This document shows, in pieces, positions 17,488-27,215 of a stretch of DNA of 64,000 nt (within the stretch, counting starts at the first letter, position 1; each line of letters begins with the position of its first letter). The notes beneath the pieces were generated by a model. The model saw nothing but the letters and a program-made list of their open reading frames with translations, did no database searches and was not told where the DNA came from. The stretch lies in NCBI RefSeq assembly GCF_016735695.1, contig NZ_JAERQD010000003.1, positions 124,001 to 188,000 of the forward strand. The letters run 5' to 3'. Source of the DNA: Microvirga zambiensis WSM3693 (GTDB taxonomy: Bacteria; Pseudomonadota; Alphaproteobacteria; Rhizobiales; Beijerinckiaceae). Position numbers and translations under genes: made by a program.

Positions 17488-18993
17488 TCAGTCGTAACGG
17501 CGCCGGAACAGGGACAGGGGCTCGAAGGGCTCCAGCGGGTCGAGTAGCCCGGTACCCAGAGCCGGCACATCCGGCCCGTCATCCGCCATGGCATCGAAGG
17601 CGCGCAGGCCCCGCTTGCCCGCATTGAGCCGCTCGACGGCACGGATCAGCGAGCCGTCCTCGTCCGCCAGGGTACGGGTGAACAGGTCGGGATCCACCTC
17701 CAGGTGTTCCGCCAGCAGGCGGTCGCGCAGGCGGACAATCGTGCTCTTCATCTCGTCCGTCGTCGCCTCGATGGCGAGATCGCATTCGCTGTCGAGGCCG
17801 ATGGAGCGGTTGTTCAGGTTGGATGACCCGATGCGAAGAAAGACATCGTCGACGATGACGAGCTTGGAATGGATCAGCACCTGGCATTCCCCGTCCTTGC
17901 CGTCGGGGATGACCGGGTAATAGACCCGCAGCCGGTCCTGGTATTCGCACTTTCGTAAACGGCGGATCAGCCGGTCGCGGTTGGTGCCCATCACCAGTTC
18001 CTCGGCCCAGCCATGGGATTCATGGGTCTGAATCACCACGATCTCGGGGCCGTCCGGATTGGCGAGGTGCCGCTCCAGCACGTCGCCGACATAAGGCGCG
18101 GTCATGTATTGCGCTTCGATGTAGATCGCTTTCTTGGCAGCGGCGAGCGCATCGAGAGTCAGGGCGGCTGCCTCGTGGACGGCGGACTGCTCGCCCCAGG
18201 CCGGGAAGGTTCGGGCGATAGCAACCGATGCATTGTGAAAATCCGGCATTAGACCGGAGGGCCAGGGGGCGGCGCTAACGGGTGAAAGCGATACCTCTTC
18301 GCCAGTGGCGAATTTCCAGCGGCAATAGCCCACCTCGGCCACCGAGCGCGCGGCTTCGCCGTCGACCGCCATCTGAAGGTCGTGGACCGGTTCGTAGATC
18401 GTCCCGTCGTCCTTCACGCGGATCGGGTCGTCGCAGGCGTGGCGATCCGTGTCCCAGCGCTCCACGGTCAGATCCATCCCGCCGACGAAGGCCAGCGCAT
18501 CGTCGATGCAGACGATCTTCTGGTGGTGGGCAGCATAGAGCGGGTGGTGGGTATCGAGCTTGATGTGAAGCCGCGGATGGTTCTGCCACTCGGCGCCGAA
18601 GATGAGAGGGCCCGGCGCTCCTGGGGCATGAACGACGGCCACGCTCCAGACGAGGATCCTGACCTCGAGCTCCGGCCGCTCCTCGACGAGAGAGCGGAGC
18701 AGCGGGCCGAGCGGCGGCGAATCCTCGGCGCATTTGTCCGGGCAGAGGCGGATGCTGCCGTCGAAATCCCAGCCGACGATCAGGATTGAGCGTTGAGCAT
18801 TGCGCAAGGCAGTTTCGAGATGGGCAAAATAGGGTGCGCCATCGATGAGGACTGCCGCCCGGTCCGCTTGGGCCACGCGCCAGCAATTCTGGCCCGGACG
18901 CAGAATCGGTCCCTCGGGCAGCCGCATCGGCTGCCGGGTCGCGTCGAGGGCTTGCAGGCTTGTCGTCTCTTCCAGAAGTTGCACGTCAGCCAC
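17488..18993 (-). CDS. Phospholipase D-like protein, probable cardiolipin synthase (ClsB-type)
   Basis: 501-aa PLD superfamily enzyme with two HKD motifs: HHQKIVCIDD with GGMDLT in the first half and IHSKLVIVDD with GSSNLNNRS in the second, each supplying His, Lys and Asp. There is no N-terminal membrane hairpin, unlike ClsA, which makes it closer to ClsB or to bacterial phospholipase D. The likely reaction is phosphatidyl transfer or phospholipid hydrolysis. Neighbours resemble E. coli ybhP and ybhN but this gene is convergent to them. GTG start at 18993; a different upstream start cannot be excluded. Confidence 0.88.
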   Translation of the reverse strand: MADVQLLEETTSLQALDATRQPMRLPEGPILRPGQNCWRVAQADRAAVLIDGAPYFAHLETALRNAQRSILIVGWDFDGSIRLCPDKCAEDSPPLGPLLRSLVEERPELEVRILVWSVAVVHAPGAPGPLIFGAEWQNHPRLHIKLDTHHPLYAAHHQKIVCIDDALAFVGGMDLTVERWDTDRHACDDPIRVKDDGTIYEPVHDLQMAVDGEAARSVAEVGYCRWKFATGEEVSLSPVSAAPWPSGLMPDFHNASVAIARTFPAWGEQSAVHEAAALTLDALAAAKKAIYIEAQYMTAPYVGDVLERHLANPDGPEIVVIQTHESHGWAEELVMGTNRDRLIRRLRKCEYQDRLRVYYPVIPDGKDGECQVLIHSKLVIVDDVFLRIGSSNLNNRSIGLDSECDLAIEATTDEMKSTIVRLRDRLLAEHLEVDPDLFTRTLADEDGSLIRAVERLNAGKRGLRAFDAMADDGPDVPALGTGLLDPLEPFEPLSLFRRRYD

Positions 18994-19308
18994 GATCGTT
19001 CACCAGTTCCTTGCCAACTCGGGACTGAAGCCAAGGTTCCCGGATCGGCCGGGTGAGGGCGCCTTCCCGCCGAGAGCGGCGGCGGCTTCGCGGAAGATCC
19101 GGCGGGCTGCACAAATCCTGATCGGGATACGTTCGAACTCTGGGCAAACATTTGCGGCCGATTGAGCGGGGAGACGTTGCCAATCGCGAGACGCGCCTAA
19201 TAATTTACAGCAGTTCGCATCCGGTTAAGGGCATTTTCGTGGTTGGCCGATTAGGCCAGCTCTCGTCGCGCCGCACCCGGTCGGGGTCGGCATCAGGATT
19301 GAAGGGCG
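18994..19308. other. Gene-free divergent spacer
   Basis: About 315 bases between the PLD-like gene and the DUF2934 gene. It should hold both promoters. No convincing reading frame, RNA gene or terminator was recognised; a short inverted repeat TGGCC-5-GGCCA occurs near 19244. Confidence 0.5.
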
Positions 19309-19647
19309 ATGATGGACAAGAAGCTTGAAGAACGAATCCGCGAAAGGGCCTATCAGCTCTGGATGCGCCATGGGAGCATCCACGGCCGTGCGGATGAATA
19401 TTGGTATCAGGCCGAACGTGAAGTTCTCGGTAAAAGCGACGATGACGACACGCGGCCTGCGCCGATCATCGATCCGGCACCCTTGGGAATGACGAGCGCA
19501 ACGGATGACGAGGAGCTTGCTCCTCCCGTCGCGCCCAAGACCCGCAAGAAGCGCACGCCAGCCGCAGCACCCGTGGTCTCTGGCGTCGAAGGAACCGAGG
19601 CGTCCACGCCGACGCCCAAGCGTCGTCGACCGACGCGCGTGAGCTGA
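19309..19647 (+). CDS. DUF2934 domain protein
   Basis: 112-aa protein. Residues 1-42 form the DUF2934 motif (IRERAYQLWMRHGSIHGRADEYW), a short helical domain common in rhizobia and of unknown role. The remainder is a low-complexity acidic then basic Pro/Ala/Thr/Lys/Arg tail ending in RRRPTRVS. Start ATG ATG behind GAAGG. It sits just upstream of the glycogen genes on the same strand, a neighbourhood often seen for DUF2934 genes in this order, but a 149-base gap argues for separate transcription. Confidence 0.85.
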   Translation: MMDKKLEERIRERAYQLWMRHGSIHGRADEYWYQAEREVLGKSDDDDTRPAPIIDPAPLGMTSATDDEELAPPVAPKTRKKRTPAAAPVVSGVEGTEASTPTPKRRRPTRVS

Positions 19648-19796
19648 ACGAGCCATCGCAACATGAGCCTTCGACCATATGGCCGGAGGCTTCGGGGCAG
19701 GAACTCAACTGAAGTCGGAACACGCCAAAGAACCTGCGGCCGATTTCAGCGTCTACATAACGGGGCTGTTGGTGCCCCTGACGTGAGGACCCAGCC

Positions 19797-21080
19797 TTGC
19801 CCAAATCAAGCGTTTCCTACGCACCTCTCGCCCGAAATGCGATGGCCTACATTCTCGCCGGCGGGCGCGGCAGTCGATTGCTGGAGCTGACCGATATCCG
19901 CGCGAAGCCCGCAGTCTATTTCGGCGGCAACACGAGGATCATCGACTTCGCCCTGTCGAACGCGCTCAATTCCGGCATCAGGCGCATCAGCGTCGCGACG
20001 CAGTACAAGGCGCACAGCCTCATCCGCCATCTCCAGCGCGGTTGGAACTTCTTCCGCGCCGAGCGGAACGAGAGCTTCGATATTTTGCCGGCGAGCCAGC
20101 GCGTATCCGAGACCATGTGGTACGAGGGCACGGCCGATGCGGTGTATCAGAACATCGACATCATCGCGAGCATCGATCCGGAATACATCATCATCCTGGC
20201 CGGCGATCACATCTACAAGATGGACTACGAAATCATGCTCCGGCAGCACGTCGATACGGGCGCGGATGTGACCGTGGGCTGTCTCGAGGTGCCGCGCATG
20301 GAAGCCGTCGGCTTCGGCGTGATGGCGGTCGACGGGACGGACCGCATCGTCTCGTTCCTGGAAAAGCCCGCCGATCCGCCAGGTATGCCCGACAAGCCCG
20401 ACATGGCGCTCGCCAGCATGGGCATCTATGTTTTCAACACCCGCTTCCTGTTCGAGCAGCTGCGACGCGATGCGGAGACGCCCGGCTCGAACCGGGATTT
20501 CGGCAAGGACATCATCCCCTACCTCGTTCAGCACGGAAAAGCCGTCGCGCATCGCTTCACCAATTCCTGCGTCCGCTCCGGCGCAGAGGCCGGCGGCAGC
20601 GAAGCGGAGGCCTATTGGCGCGACGTGGGAACGGTCGATGCCTATTGGGAGGCGAATATCGATCTGACGGCGATCGTGCCGTCGCTCGATCTCTACGACC
20701 GCGAGTGGCCGATCTCCACTTTCTCCGAGACGTGGCCACCGGCTAAATTCGTCCATGACGAGGATGGACGGCGCGGCCATGCCATCAATTCGCTCGTCTC
20801 GAGCGGCTGCATCGTCTCCGGCGCGGCCCTGCGCCGGTCGCTGGTGTTCACCGGCGTTCATCTCCATTCCCACGCCGATGTGGAGGGGGCGGTCATTCTC
20901 CCCTACGCCGATGTCGGGCGGGATGCCCGGCTCAAGGACGTCGTCATCGACCGCGGAGTGCGCATCCCTGACGGACTGGTAGTGGGAGAAGATCCCGAGT
21001 TGGACGGCCGACGCTTCCGCCGCACTGAAAAGGGCATCTGCCTGATCACGAAGCCGATGATCGAGAGATTGGAAGGATGA
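19797..21080 (+). CDS. glgC: Glucose-1-phosphate adenylyltransferase
   Basis: Makes ADP-glucose from glucose-1-phosphate and ATP, the committed step of bacterial glycogen synthesis. The 427 aa closely follow Agrobacterium GlgC. Motifs are LAGGRGSRL (nucleotide binding), [38 protein letters not shown] and EKPADPPG, with a C-terminal left-handed beta-helix. The TTG start at 19797 behind GAGGA is chosen because the Agrobacterium enzyme has a similar N-terminal extension before AMAYILAGG. The stop overlaps the glgA start (ATGA), so the two are coupled. Allosteric control by glycolytic intermediates is known for the family. Confidence 0.96.
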   Translation: MPKSSVSYAPLARNAMAYILAGGRGSRLLELTDIRAKPAVYFGGNTRIIDFALSNALNSGIRRISVATQYKAHSLIRHLQRGWNFFRAERNESFDILPASQRVSETMWYEGTADAVYQNIDIIASIDPEYIIILAGDHIYKMDYEIMLRQHVDTGADVTVGCLEVPRMEAVGFGVMAVDGTDRIVSFLEKPADPPGMPDKPDMALASMGIYVFNTRFLFEQLRRDAETPGSNRDFGKDIIPYLVQHGKAVAHRFTNSCVRSGAEAGGSEAEAYWRDVGTVDAYWEANIDLTAIVPSLDLYDREWPISTFSETWPPAKFVHDEDGRRGHAINSLVSSGCIVSGAALRRSLVFTGVHLHSHADVEGAVILPYADVGRDARLKDVVIDRGVRIPDGLVVGEDPELDGRRFRRTEKGICLITKPMIERLEG

Positions 21081-22528
21081 GGCCTCTGAAGGTTCTGTCG
21101 GTCACGTCAGAGATCTTTCCGATCATCAAGACAGGCGGCCTCGCCGATGTGGCGGGTGCCTTGCCTGCGGCGCTCGCGCAGGAGGCCGTAAGGGTCATTA
21201 CGCTCGTTCCCGGCTACCCGGCGGTGCTGAAGGCGTTGAAAGGCGCCGAAATCCTGCACGAATATCCGGCATTCTTCGGAGGAGCGGCGCGCCTTCTCTC
21301 TGGCACCGGCGCCGATCTCGATCTCTTCGTCATCGACGCGCCCCATCTCTTCGAGCGGCCGGGCTCACCCTATCTCGCGCCGAACGGCAGGGATTGGCCG
21401 GACAATGCCCGGCGCTTCGCGGCGCTCGCGCGAGCCGCCGCCGATATCGGCCAAGGACTGGTGCCGGCCTTCGTTCCTGACATCATCCATGCCCATGACT
21501 GGCAGGCCGGGCTCGTTCCCGCCTATCTGCGTCTCGTAGCGGGGCCCCGGCCGGCCACTGTGATCACCATCCACAACATCGCCTTCCAGGGCATATTCCC
21601 GGCCGATCTGCTGTTCGAACTCGGACTGCCGGCGAGCATGTTCACGGTGGACGGTGTGGAATATTACGGACAGATCGGCTTCCTCAAAGCTGGTCTTCAG
21701 CTCGCCGACCGCATCACCACCGTTTCGCCCACCTACGCGAGAGAGATCCAGACGCCGGAGGGCGGAATGGCGCTCGATGGATTGCTGCGTTCCCGCTCGA
21801 GCATCGTGTCCGGCATCCTCAACGGCATCGACGAGCGAGTCTGGAATCCCTCGACCGATGCGCTTCTCGCACGGACTTATGACCGCGACAGCCTCGATGC
21901 GCGCTCCGTCAACAAGCGGGCATTGCAGGAGCGTCTCGGTCTGAAGCCGGATTCCGACGCAATGCTGTTCGGCGTGGTCAGCCGGCTGTCGGAGCAGAAG
22001 GGGCTCGATCTCGTGCTCGCCGGCCTGTCGCGACTGCTTGCGGGCGGTGCTCAACTGGCATTGCTCGGGGCCGGGGACACGACGCTCGAGGACAGTTTCC
22101 AGAGCGCGCGCGTCGTCTATCCCGGTCAGGTCGGCTGCTTCTTCGGCTACGACGAGGCGCTTGCGCACCAGATCCAGGGTGGCAGCGACGCACTTCTGGT
22201 TCCGTCGCGCTTCGAGCCCTGCGGCCTCACCCAGCTTTGCGCCATGCGTTACGGCAGCATTCCCGTCGTCTCGCGGGTGGGCGGGCTTGCCGACACCATC
22301 GTCGACGCCAACGAGATGGCCATCGCGACGGGATCCGGAACCGGCATCCAGTTCGGCCCTGTCACTCTCGGTGCGGCAATCGACGCCTTCGACCGCGCCA
22401 AGCGCCTCTGGCGTGACAAGGATGCGTGGCGGCGCCTGCAGACAAACGGCATGAAGGCCGATGTCAGCTGGCACCGCCCTGCGAAGCAATATGCCGATCT
22501 TTATCGCTCTTGCGTTCCGGAGACGTGA
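21077..22528 (+). CDS. glgA: Glycogen synthase (copy 1)
   Basis: GT5 ADP-glucose:alpha-1,4-glucan glucosyltransferase, 483 aa, the typical length. Motifs: [15 protein letters not shown] (ADP-glucose binding KTGGL), [33 protein letters not shown] and [12 protein letters not shown]. It directly follows glgC with a four-base overlap. Transcription ends in the hairpin at 22538-22565. A second, diverged glgA occurs at 34156. Confidence 0.96.
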   Translation: MRPLKVLSVTSEIFPIIKTGGLADVAGALPAALAQEAVRVITLVPGYPAVLKALKGAEILHEYPAFFGGAARLLSGTGADLDLFVIDAPHLFERPGSPYLAPNGRDWPDNARRFAALARAAADIGQGLVPAFVPDIIHAHDWQAGLVPAYLRLVAGPRPATVITIHNIAFQGIFPADLLFELGLPASMFTVDGVEYYGQIGFLKAGLQLADRITTVSPTYAREIQTPEGGMALDGLLRSRSSIVSGILNGIDERVWNPSTDALLARTYDRDSLDARSVNKRALQERLGLKPDSDAMLFGVVSRLSEQKGLDLVLAGLSRLLAGGAQLALLGAGDTTLEDSFQSARVVYPGQVGCFFGYDEALAHQIQGGSDALLVPSRFEPCGLTQLCAMRYGSIPVVSRVGGLADTIVDANEMAIATGSGTGIQFGPVTLGAAIDAFDRAKRLWRDKDAWRRLQTNGMKADVSWHRPAKQYADLYRSCVPET

Positions 22529-22537
22529 GTAGAAGAG

Positions 22538-22565
22538 GGCGCCTGAGCTAGGCGCCTTTCCTTTT
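22538..22565 (+). terminator. Intrinsic terminator of glgC-glgA
   Basis: Perfect 7-bp stem GGCGCCT (22538-22544)/AGGCGCC (22550-22556), five-base loop, then TTTCCTTTT. It lies ten bases after the glgA stop and overlaps the last codons of the convergent glgX gene. Confidence 0.8.
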
Positions 22566-24755
22566 GGTTGCCTTCTGCTGCTTTGCCGGCTTCAGCTGGA
22601 ACAGCAGGAGAGAATGTGCCGTCACCGTGTATTCCTTGCCGAATCTGAATTCGCTCGGTGCTTCCAGGTCAGGCTGGTTGGTGTCGATATGGCACATCCA
22701 GGATGCACCGCCGACCACCTCGGGCAGCGTGCATTTCACAACATCATGGTGGGCGTTCAGGATCAGGAGCAGCGTCACGTCCGTTCCGCGTCGACGGATG
22801 CCGGTCGGCTGCGCGCGGCCGTCGAGGAGGATGCTGATGCAACGGGCATTGGCATCCTGCCAATGCTCGGGCGTCATCTCGTCGCCTGCGGGCGTGAGCC
22901 ATGTCACGTCCTTGACGTCGAGCTCCTCGTTGTAGATGCCTGACAGGAAGCGGCCCCTGCGCAGGATCGGCAGGTCCTGGCGCAGCTGAATGAGCTTGCG
23001 GGTGAACTCGAGCAGCTCGATGCCGTCCTCGTCGATGCCCTCCCAGTCGATCCAGGAGATTTCGTTGTCCTGGCAATAGGCGTTGTTGTTGCCGTTCTGG
23101 GTTCGGCCGAACTCGTCGCCGGCGAGCAGCATCGGCGTGCCCTGCGAGAAGAGCAGGGTGGCCAGCATGTTGCGCATCTGGCGCAGCCGTACCTCGCGGA
23201 TCTTCGGGTCATCCGTCGGACCCTCGACGCCATAATTGAAGGACAGGTTGTGGTCGTGCCCGTCCTTGTTGTCCTCGCCATTCGCCTCGTTGTGTTTGTC
23301 GTTGTAAGAGACGAGATCCCTGAGCGTGAACCCGTCATGGGCGGTGATAAAGTTTACCGATGCCCAGGGCCGGCGCCCCCGTTTGTTGAAGATGTCGGCC
23401 GACGCGGTGAGACGGGAGGCGAGTTCCGGCAGCTTGCCCGGCTCACCTTTCCAATAGGCCCGCATCGCGTCGCGATAGCGGTCGTTCCACTCCGCCCACC
23501 CGGGCGAGAAGCGCCCGACCTGATAGCCGCCGGGTCCGCAATCCCACGGCTCCGCGATGAGCTTCACCTGACTCAGCGCCGGATCCTGCCTGCAGGTGTC
23601 GAGGAAGCGCCCGTCCTCCTCGAAACCGTGCGGCTCACGCCCGAGGATCGTCGCGAGATCGAAGCGGAAGCCGTCAATCTGCACCTCCTGCGCCCAATAA
23701 CGCAAGCTGTCGGTCACCATCTGCAGCACGCGCGAGTGGCTGAGATTGACGGTGTTTCCGGTGCCCGTGTCGTTGATGTAGTAGCGTTTGTCCGGAGCAA
23801 GCCGGTAGTAGGATGCGTTGTCGATGCCCTTGAAGGACAGGGTCGGCCCGAGCTCGTTGCCTTCGGCGGTGTGGTTATAGACCACGTCGAGGATCACCTC
23901 GATCCCGGCATCGTGGAGATGGCTCACCATCTCCTTCACCTCGTTGACGAAGGGTGTTGCGAGATAGCGCGGCTGCGGCGCGAAGAAGCCTATGGAATTA
24001 TAGCCCCAATAGTTCCGCAATCCCTTCTCGATGAGATAGCTGTCGTCGACGAAGGCGTGGATCGGCAGCAGCTCGACCGCGGTGACGCCGAGATTGCGGA
24101 TATACTCGATCACCTCATGCTGCATAAGCCCGGAGAATGTGCCACGAAACTCCCGCGGCACGGCAGGATGCTGCATGGTGAAGCCGCGCAGATGCGTTTC
24201 ATAGACGATCGTGCGCTCCCAGGACGTCTGCGGCCGGCGCACGCGTCCCCAGGTGAACGCCGACTCGACGACGCGGCACTTGGGCATGAAGCGCGCGCTG
24301 TCCCGTTTGTCGAACGAGAGATCGGCATCGTGCGAGCCGATCGTGTAGCCGTACAGTGCGGGGTTCCATTGCAGGTCCCCGATCAGCTGTCTGGCATAAG
24401 GGTCCAGCAGAAGCTTGTTCGGATTGAAGCGATGGCCGGCATCGGGCTCATAGGGACCGTAGACGCGGAATCCATAAGTTGTGCCGGGACGTGCATCGGG
24501 CAGGTAGCCGTGCCAGACTTCGTCGGTATATTCCGGCAGTTCGATCCGCTCCAGCTCGTGCCGGCCCTCCTCGTCGAAGAGGCACAGCTCCACCTTCGTA
24601 GCATTGGCGGAAAAGATCGCGAAGTTGACGCCCAATCCATCCCATGTCGCGCCGAGCGGGTAGGGCAATCCCTCCCGGACGCGGGACGTGCGCCGCATGT
24701 TGGGAGCAACGATCTGAGCAGCCGAGACCTCGCGAATATCAACCTTGTCGTTCAT
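22548..24755 (-). CDS. glgX: Glycogen debranching enzyme
   Basis: Isoamylase-type GH13 enzyme that hydrolyses alpha-1,6 branches of glycogen, 735 aa. N-terminal CBM48-like domain (about 30-150), then a TIM barrel with catalytic Asp in GFRFDLAT, Glu in LIAEPWDCG and Asp in FITAHDGF. GDEFGRTQNGNNNAY is typical of GlgX. The Lys/Arg-rich tail (QQKATKRKGA) is unstructured. The ATG at 24755 is preferred over a TTG four codons upstream. It is the downstream member of a leftward run treZ, malQ-treY, glgB, glgX. Confidence 0.95.
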   Translation of the reverse strand: MNDKVDIREVSAAQIVAPNMRRTSRVREGLPYPLGATWDGLGVNFAIFSANATKVELCLFDEEGRHELERIELPEYTDEVWHGYLPDARPGTTYGFRVYGPYEPDAGHRFNPNKLLLDPYARQLIGDLQWNPALYGYTIGSHDADLSFDKRDSARFMPKCRVVESAFTWGRVRRPQTSWERTIVYETHLRGFTMQHPAVPREFRGTFSGLMQHEVIEYIRNLGVTAVELLPIHAFVDDSYLIEKGLRNYWGYNSIGFFAPQPRYLATPFVNEVKEMVSHLHDAGIEVILDVVYNHTAEGNELGPTLSFKGIDNASYYRLAPDKRYYINDTGTGNTVNLSHSRVLQMVTDSLRYWAQEVQIDGFRFDLATILGREPHGFEEDGRFLDTCRQDPALSQVKLIAEPWDCGPGGYQVGRFSPGWAEWNDRYRDAMRAYWKGEPGKLPELASRLTASADIFNKRGRRPWASVNFITAHDGFTLRDLVSYNDKHNEANGEDNKDGHDHNLSFNYGVEGPTDDPKIREVRLRQMRNMLATLLFSQGTPMLLAGDEFGRTQNGNNNAYCQDNEISWIDWEGIDEDGIELLEFTRKLIQLRQDLPILRRGRFLSGIYNEELDVKDVTWLTPAGDEMTPEHWQDANARCISILLDGRAQPTGIRRRGTDVTLLLILNAHHDVVKCTLPEVVGGASWMCHIDTNQPDLEAPSEFRFGKEYTVTAHSLLLFQLKPAKQQKATKRKGA

Positions 24756-24835
24756 CCAAAATCCCAAAAAGCCAAACGGAGCAAAACTTCACCGTATCAA
24801 CGCACGAGCTTTCAGGAAGTCCCGCCCAAGCGGAA

Positions 24836-27100
24836 CTATATGTTCGCTCCCGAAGCCTCGTTGTCCCGGACCAGAATCAGCGTCGCCAAAGGCGGGATCG
24901 TGAGGGCGAGCGAGCAGGGGCGGCCGTGGCTCGGCGTCCTCTCCGCCTTCACCCCGCCGAGATTGCCTAAGTTGCCGCCGCCATAGAGCGCGGCATCCGT
25001 ATTGACGGCCTCGCGATAGGTGCCCGGCAGCGGAACGCCGATGCGATAGCCTTCCCGCGGGACGGGCGTGAAGTTCGATACGACGACGGCCAGAGCCTCG
25101 CCGTCATCACCGCGCCGCAGCCAGGCGATGACGCTGTTGTCCCGGTCGTCCGACACGATCCACTCGAAGCCTTTCGCTTCGCAGTCCCGCTCATGCAGCG
25201 CGGGAATGGAGCGATAGGCCTGATTGAGATCCTTGATGAGATTCTGCACGCCCTTGTGGAAGGAGTTGTCGAGGAGGTGCCAATCGAGGCTCTCATCGTG
25301 ATCCCACTCCCGCTCCTGCGCGAATTCCCCGCCCATGAACAGAAGCTTCTTGCCGGGATGTCCCCACATGAAGCCGAAATAGGCGCGCAGGTTCGCGAAG
25401 CGCTGCCACTGATCTCCCGGCATCCGGCCGATCAGCGATCCCTTGCCGTGCACGACCTCGTCATGGCTCAGCGGAAGGATGAAGTTCTCGGAGAAAGCGT
25501 AGAGAAGGCCGAATGTCAGGTCGTGGTGATGATAGCGCCGGAAGACCGGATCCTTGCCGATATAGCGCAGGGTGTCGTGCATCCAGCCCATGTTCCACTT
25601 GAACCCGAAGCCGAGGCCGCCGGTATAGGTGGGATGCGAGACGCCTGGCCAGGCGGTCGATTCCTCCGCGATGGTGATGGCACCGGGCGAGGTGGCATAG
25701 GCGACCTCGTTCATCTTGCGGATGAAGTCGATGGCGCCGAGGTTCTCGTTGCCGCCGTAGCGGTTCGGAATCCACTCTCCGGCTTTGCGCGAGTAGTCGA
25801 GATAAAGCATGGATGCGACCGCATCGACGCGCAGGCCGTCGAGGTGGTAGCGCTCGAGCCAGAAGCGTGCATTGGCCACAAGGAAGCTCATCACCTCCTG
25901 GCGCTCGAAATTGTAGATGTAGGTGCCCCAGTCCTGATGGAATCCGAGACGCGGATCGGCGTGTTCGTAAAGATGCGTTCCGTCGAAATAGGAGAGGCCG
26001 TGCGGATCGTTCGGGAAATGCGCCGGCACCCAATCGAGGATGATGCCGATCCCGGCCGCATGAGCTGCCTCGACGAAAGCCGCGAAATCCTCCGGCGTGC
26101 CGAAGCGGCTCGTCGGCGCATAGAGGGAGATCGGCTGATAGCCCCATGAGCCGTCGAAGGGAAACTCGGTGATCGGCAGAAGCTCGATATGGGTGAAGCC
26201 GAGATTCTTCACGTAGGGAATGAGCCGCACCGCCAATTCACGATAGGTGAGATAGCGGTTGCCTTCCTCGGGTACCCTTGCCCATGAGCCGAGATGGCAC
26301 TCGTAGATCGACATCGGCGCCTTGCGGTGGTTCTGCGCCGCGCGCTCCTTCATCCACTCCGCATCCTGCCAGTCGAAGCTCTGTTCGCGCTGCAGAATCG
26401 ATGCCGTGGCGGGCGGATGCTCCGCCGCGAAGGCGATGGGATCGGCCTTCAGCGCAAGAAGATCGCCGTTCAGGCCGACGATCTCGAATTTGTAGCGCTG
26501 GTCCGGCGTGATATCGGGGATGAAAAGTTCCCAGATCCCGCCCTCGTGGCGCCGCCGCATCGGATGCCGCCGTCCGTCCCAGCCGTTGAAGTCGCCGACG
26601 ACGCTGACCCTACGCGCGTTCGGAGCCCAGACCGTGAAGAGAAAGCCCGCAATGCCGCCGAGATCGAGGAAATGGGCTCCGAGCTTGGTATAAACCGCGT
26701 CGCTCGTCGAATCGCCGATGCGCATGAGATCGTCATGCGTGAGGAACGAGCCGAAGCTGTACGGATCGTGCTGGATCTCGGATCCGTCCGGCCGTTCGAT
26801 GCGCAGCCGGTAATCCGGCCGGTCCGTGGCGCTGACCGAGCCGACGAAGTAGCCCTCGGGCAGCCGTCGCTCCATGGTGCCGAGAACCGTTTCTCCATCG
26901 CGGTCCAGCAGAGTGACCTCATTGGCATCCGGCCGGATGATGCGGATCTCCCACCGGCCCGGCCCGACCTCATGAGGGCCGAGCGTGGCGAAGGGATCGC
27001 CGGAATTGACGATCTCGGCAACCGATGGCGGCTCGGCCCGGCGCTTTCCCGCGCCCTGCGGTCCACGACGGTGCTGATCCATTCCGGCAACCCCTTTCAT
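24836..27100 (-). CDS. glgB: 1,4-alpha-glucan branching enzyme
   Basis: GH13 enzyme that creates alpha-1,6 branches, 754 aa. It has the long N-terminal form: an extra N-terminal beta domain (about 25-120), CBM48 (about 130-230), then the barrel with DGLRVDAVASM (nucleophile Asp), IAEESTAWPG (acid/base Glu) and LSHDEVVHGKGS (third Asp). The start could also be ATG 27082, which has AAGGGG eight bases upstream; 27100 is kept as the longest ATG start. Lies 80 bases upstream of glgX and 115 bases downstream of malQ-treY, same strand. Confidence 0.95.
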   Translation of the reverse strand: MKGVAGMDQHRRGPQGAGKRRAEPPSVAEIVNSGDPFATLGPHEVGPGRWEIRIIRPDANEVTLLDRDGETVLGTMERRLPEGYFVGSVSATDRPDYRLRIERPDGSEIQHDPYSFGSFLTHDDLMRIGDSTSDAVYTKLGAHFLDLGGIAGFLFTVWAPNARRVSVVGDFNGWDGRRHPMRRRHEGGIWELFIPDITPDQRYKFEIVGLNGDLLALKADPIAFAAEHPPATASILQREQSFDWQDAEWMKERAAQNHRKAPMSIYECHLGSWARVPEEGNRYLTYRELAVRLIPYVKNLGFTHIELLPITEFPFDGSWGYQPISLYAPTSRFGTPEDFAAFVEAAHAAGIGIILDWVPAHFPNDPHGLSYFDGTHLYEHADPRLGFHQDWGTYIYNFERQEVMSFLVANARFWLERYHLDGLRVDAVASMLYLDYSRKAGEWIPNRYGGNENLGAIDFIRKMNEVAYATSPGAITIAEESTAWPGVSHPTYTGGLGFGFKWNMGWMHDTLRYIGKDPVFRRYHHHDLTFGLLYAFSENFILPLSHDEVVHGKGSLIGRMPGDQWQRFANLRAYFGFMWGHPGKKLLFMGGEFAQEREWDHDESLDWHLLDNSFHKGVQNLIKDLNQAYRSIPALHERDCEAKGFEWIVSDDRDNSVIAWLRRGDDGEALAVVVSNFTPVPREGYRIGVPLPGTYREAVNTDAALYGGGNLGNLGGVKAERTPSHGRPCSLALTIPPLATLILVRDNEASGANI

Positions 27101-27215
27101 ATTCCATCCTATGGCGACGAGCGGAGCGCCATGCTCCGGCTGTGCCGCTGCTTCTTCCAGAAGACCTCATTATGGGGCAGGCCCCGGTCCGGACCAGAAG
27201 CGGCCGGGCCCTTCG

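Noticed and set aside
15978-17627. 549-codon + strand frame overlapping the EEP and YbhN genes
   Set aside because: Arg/Pro-rich out-of-frame shadow; both overlapped genes have full motif sets.
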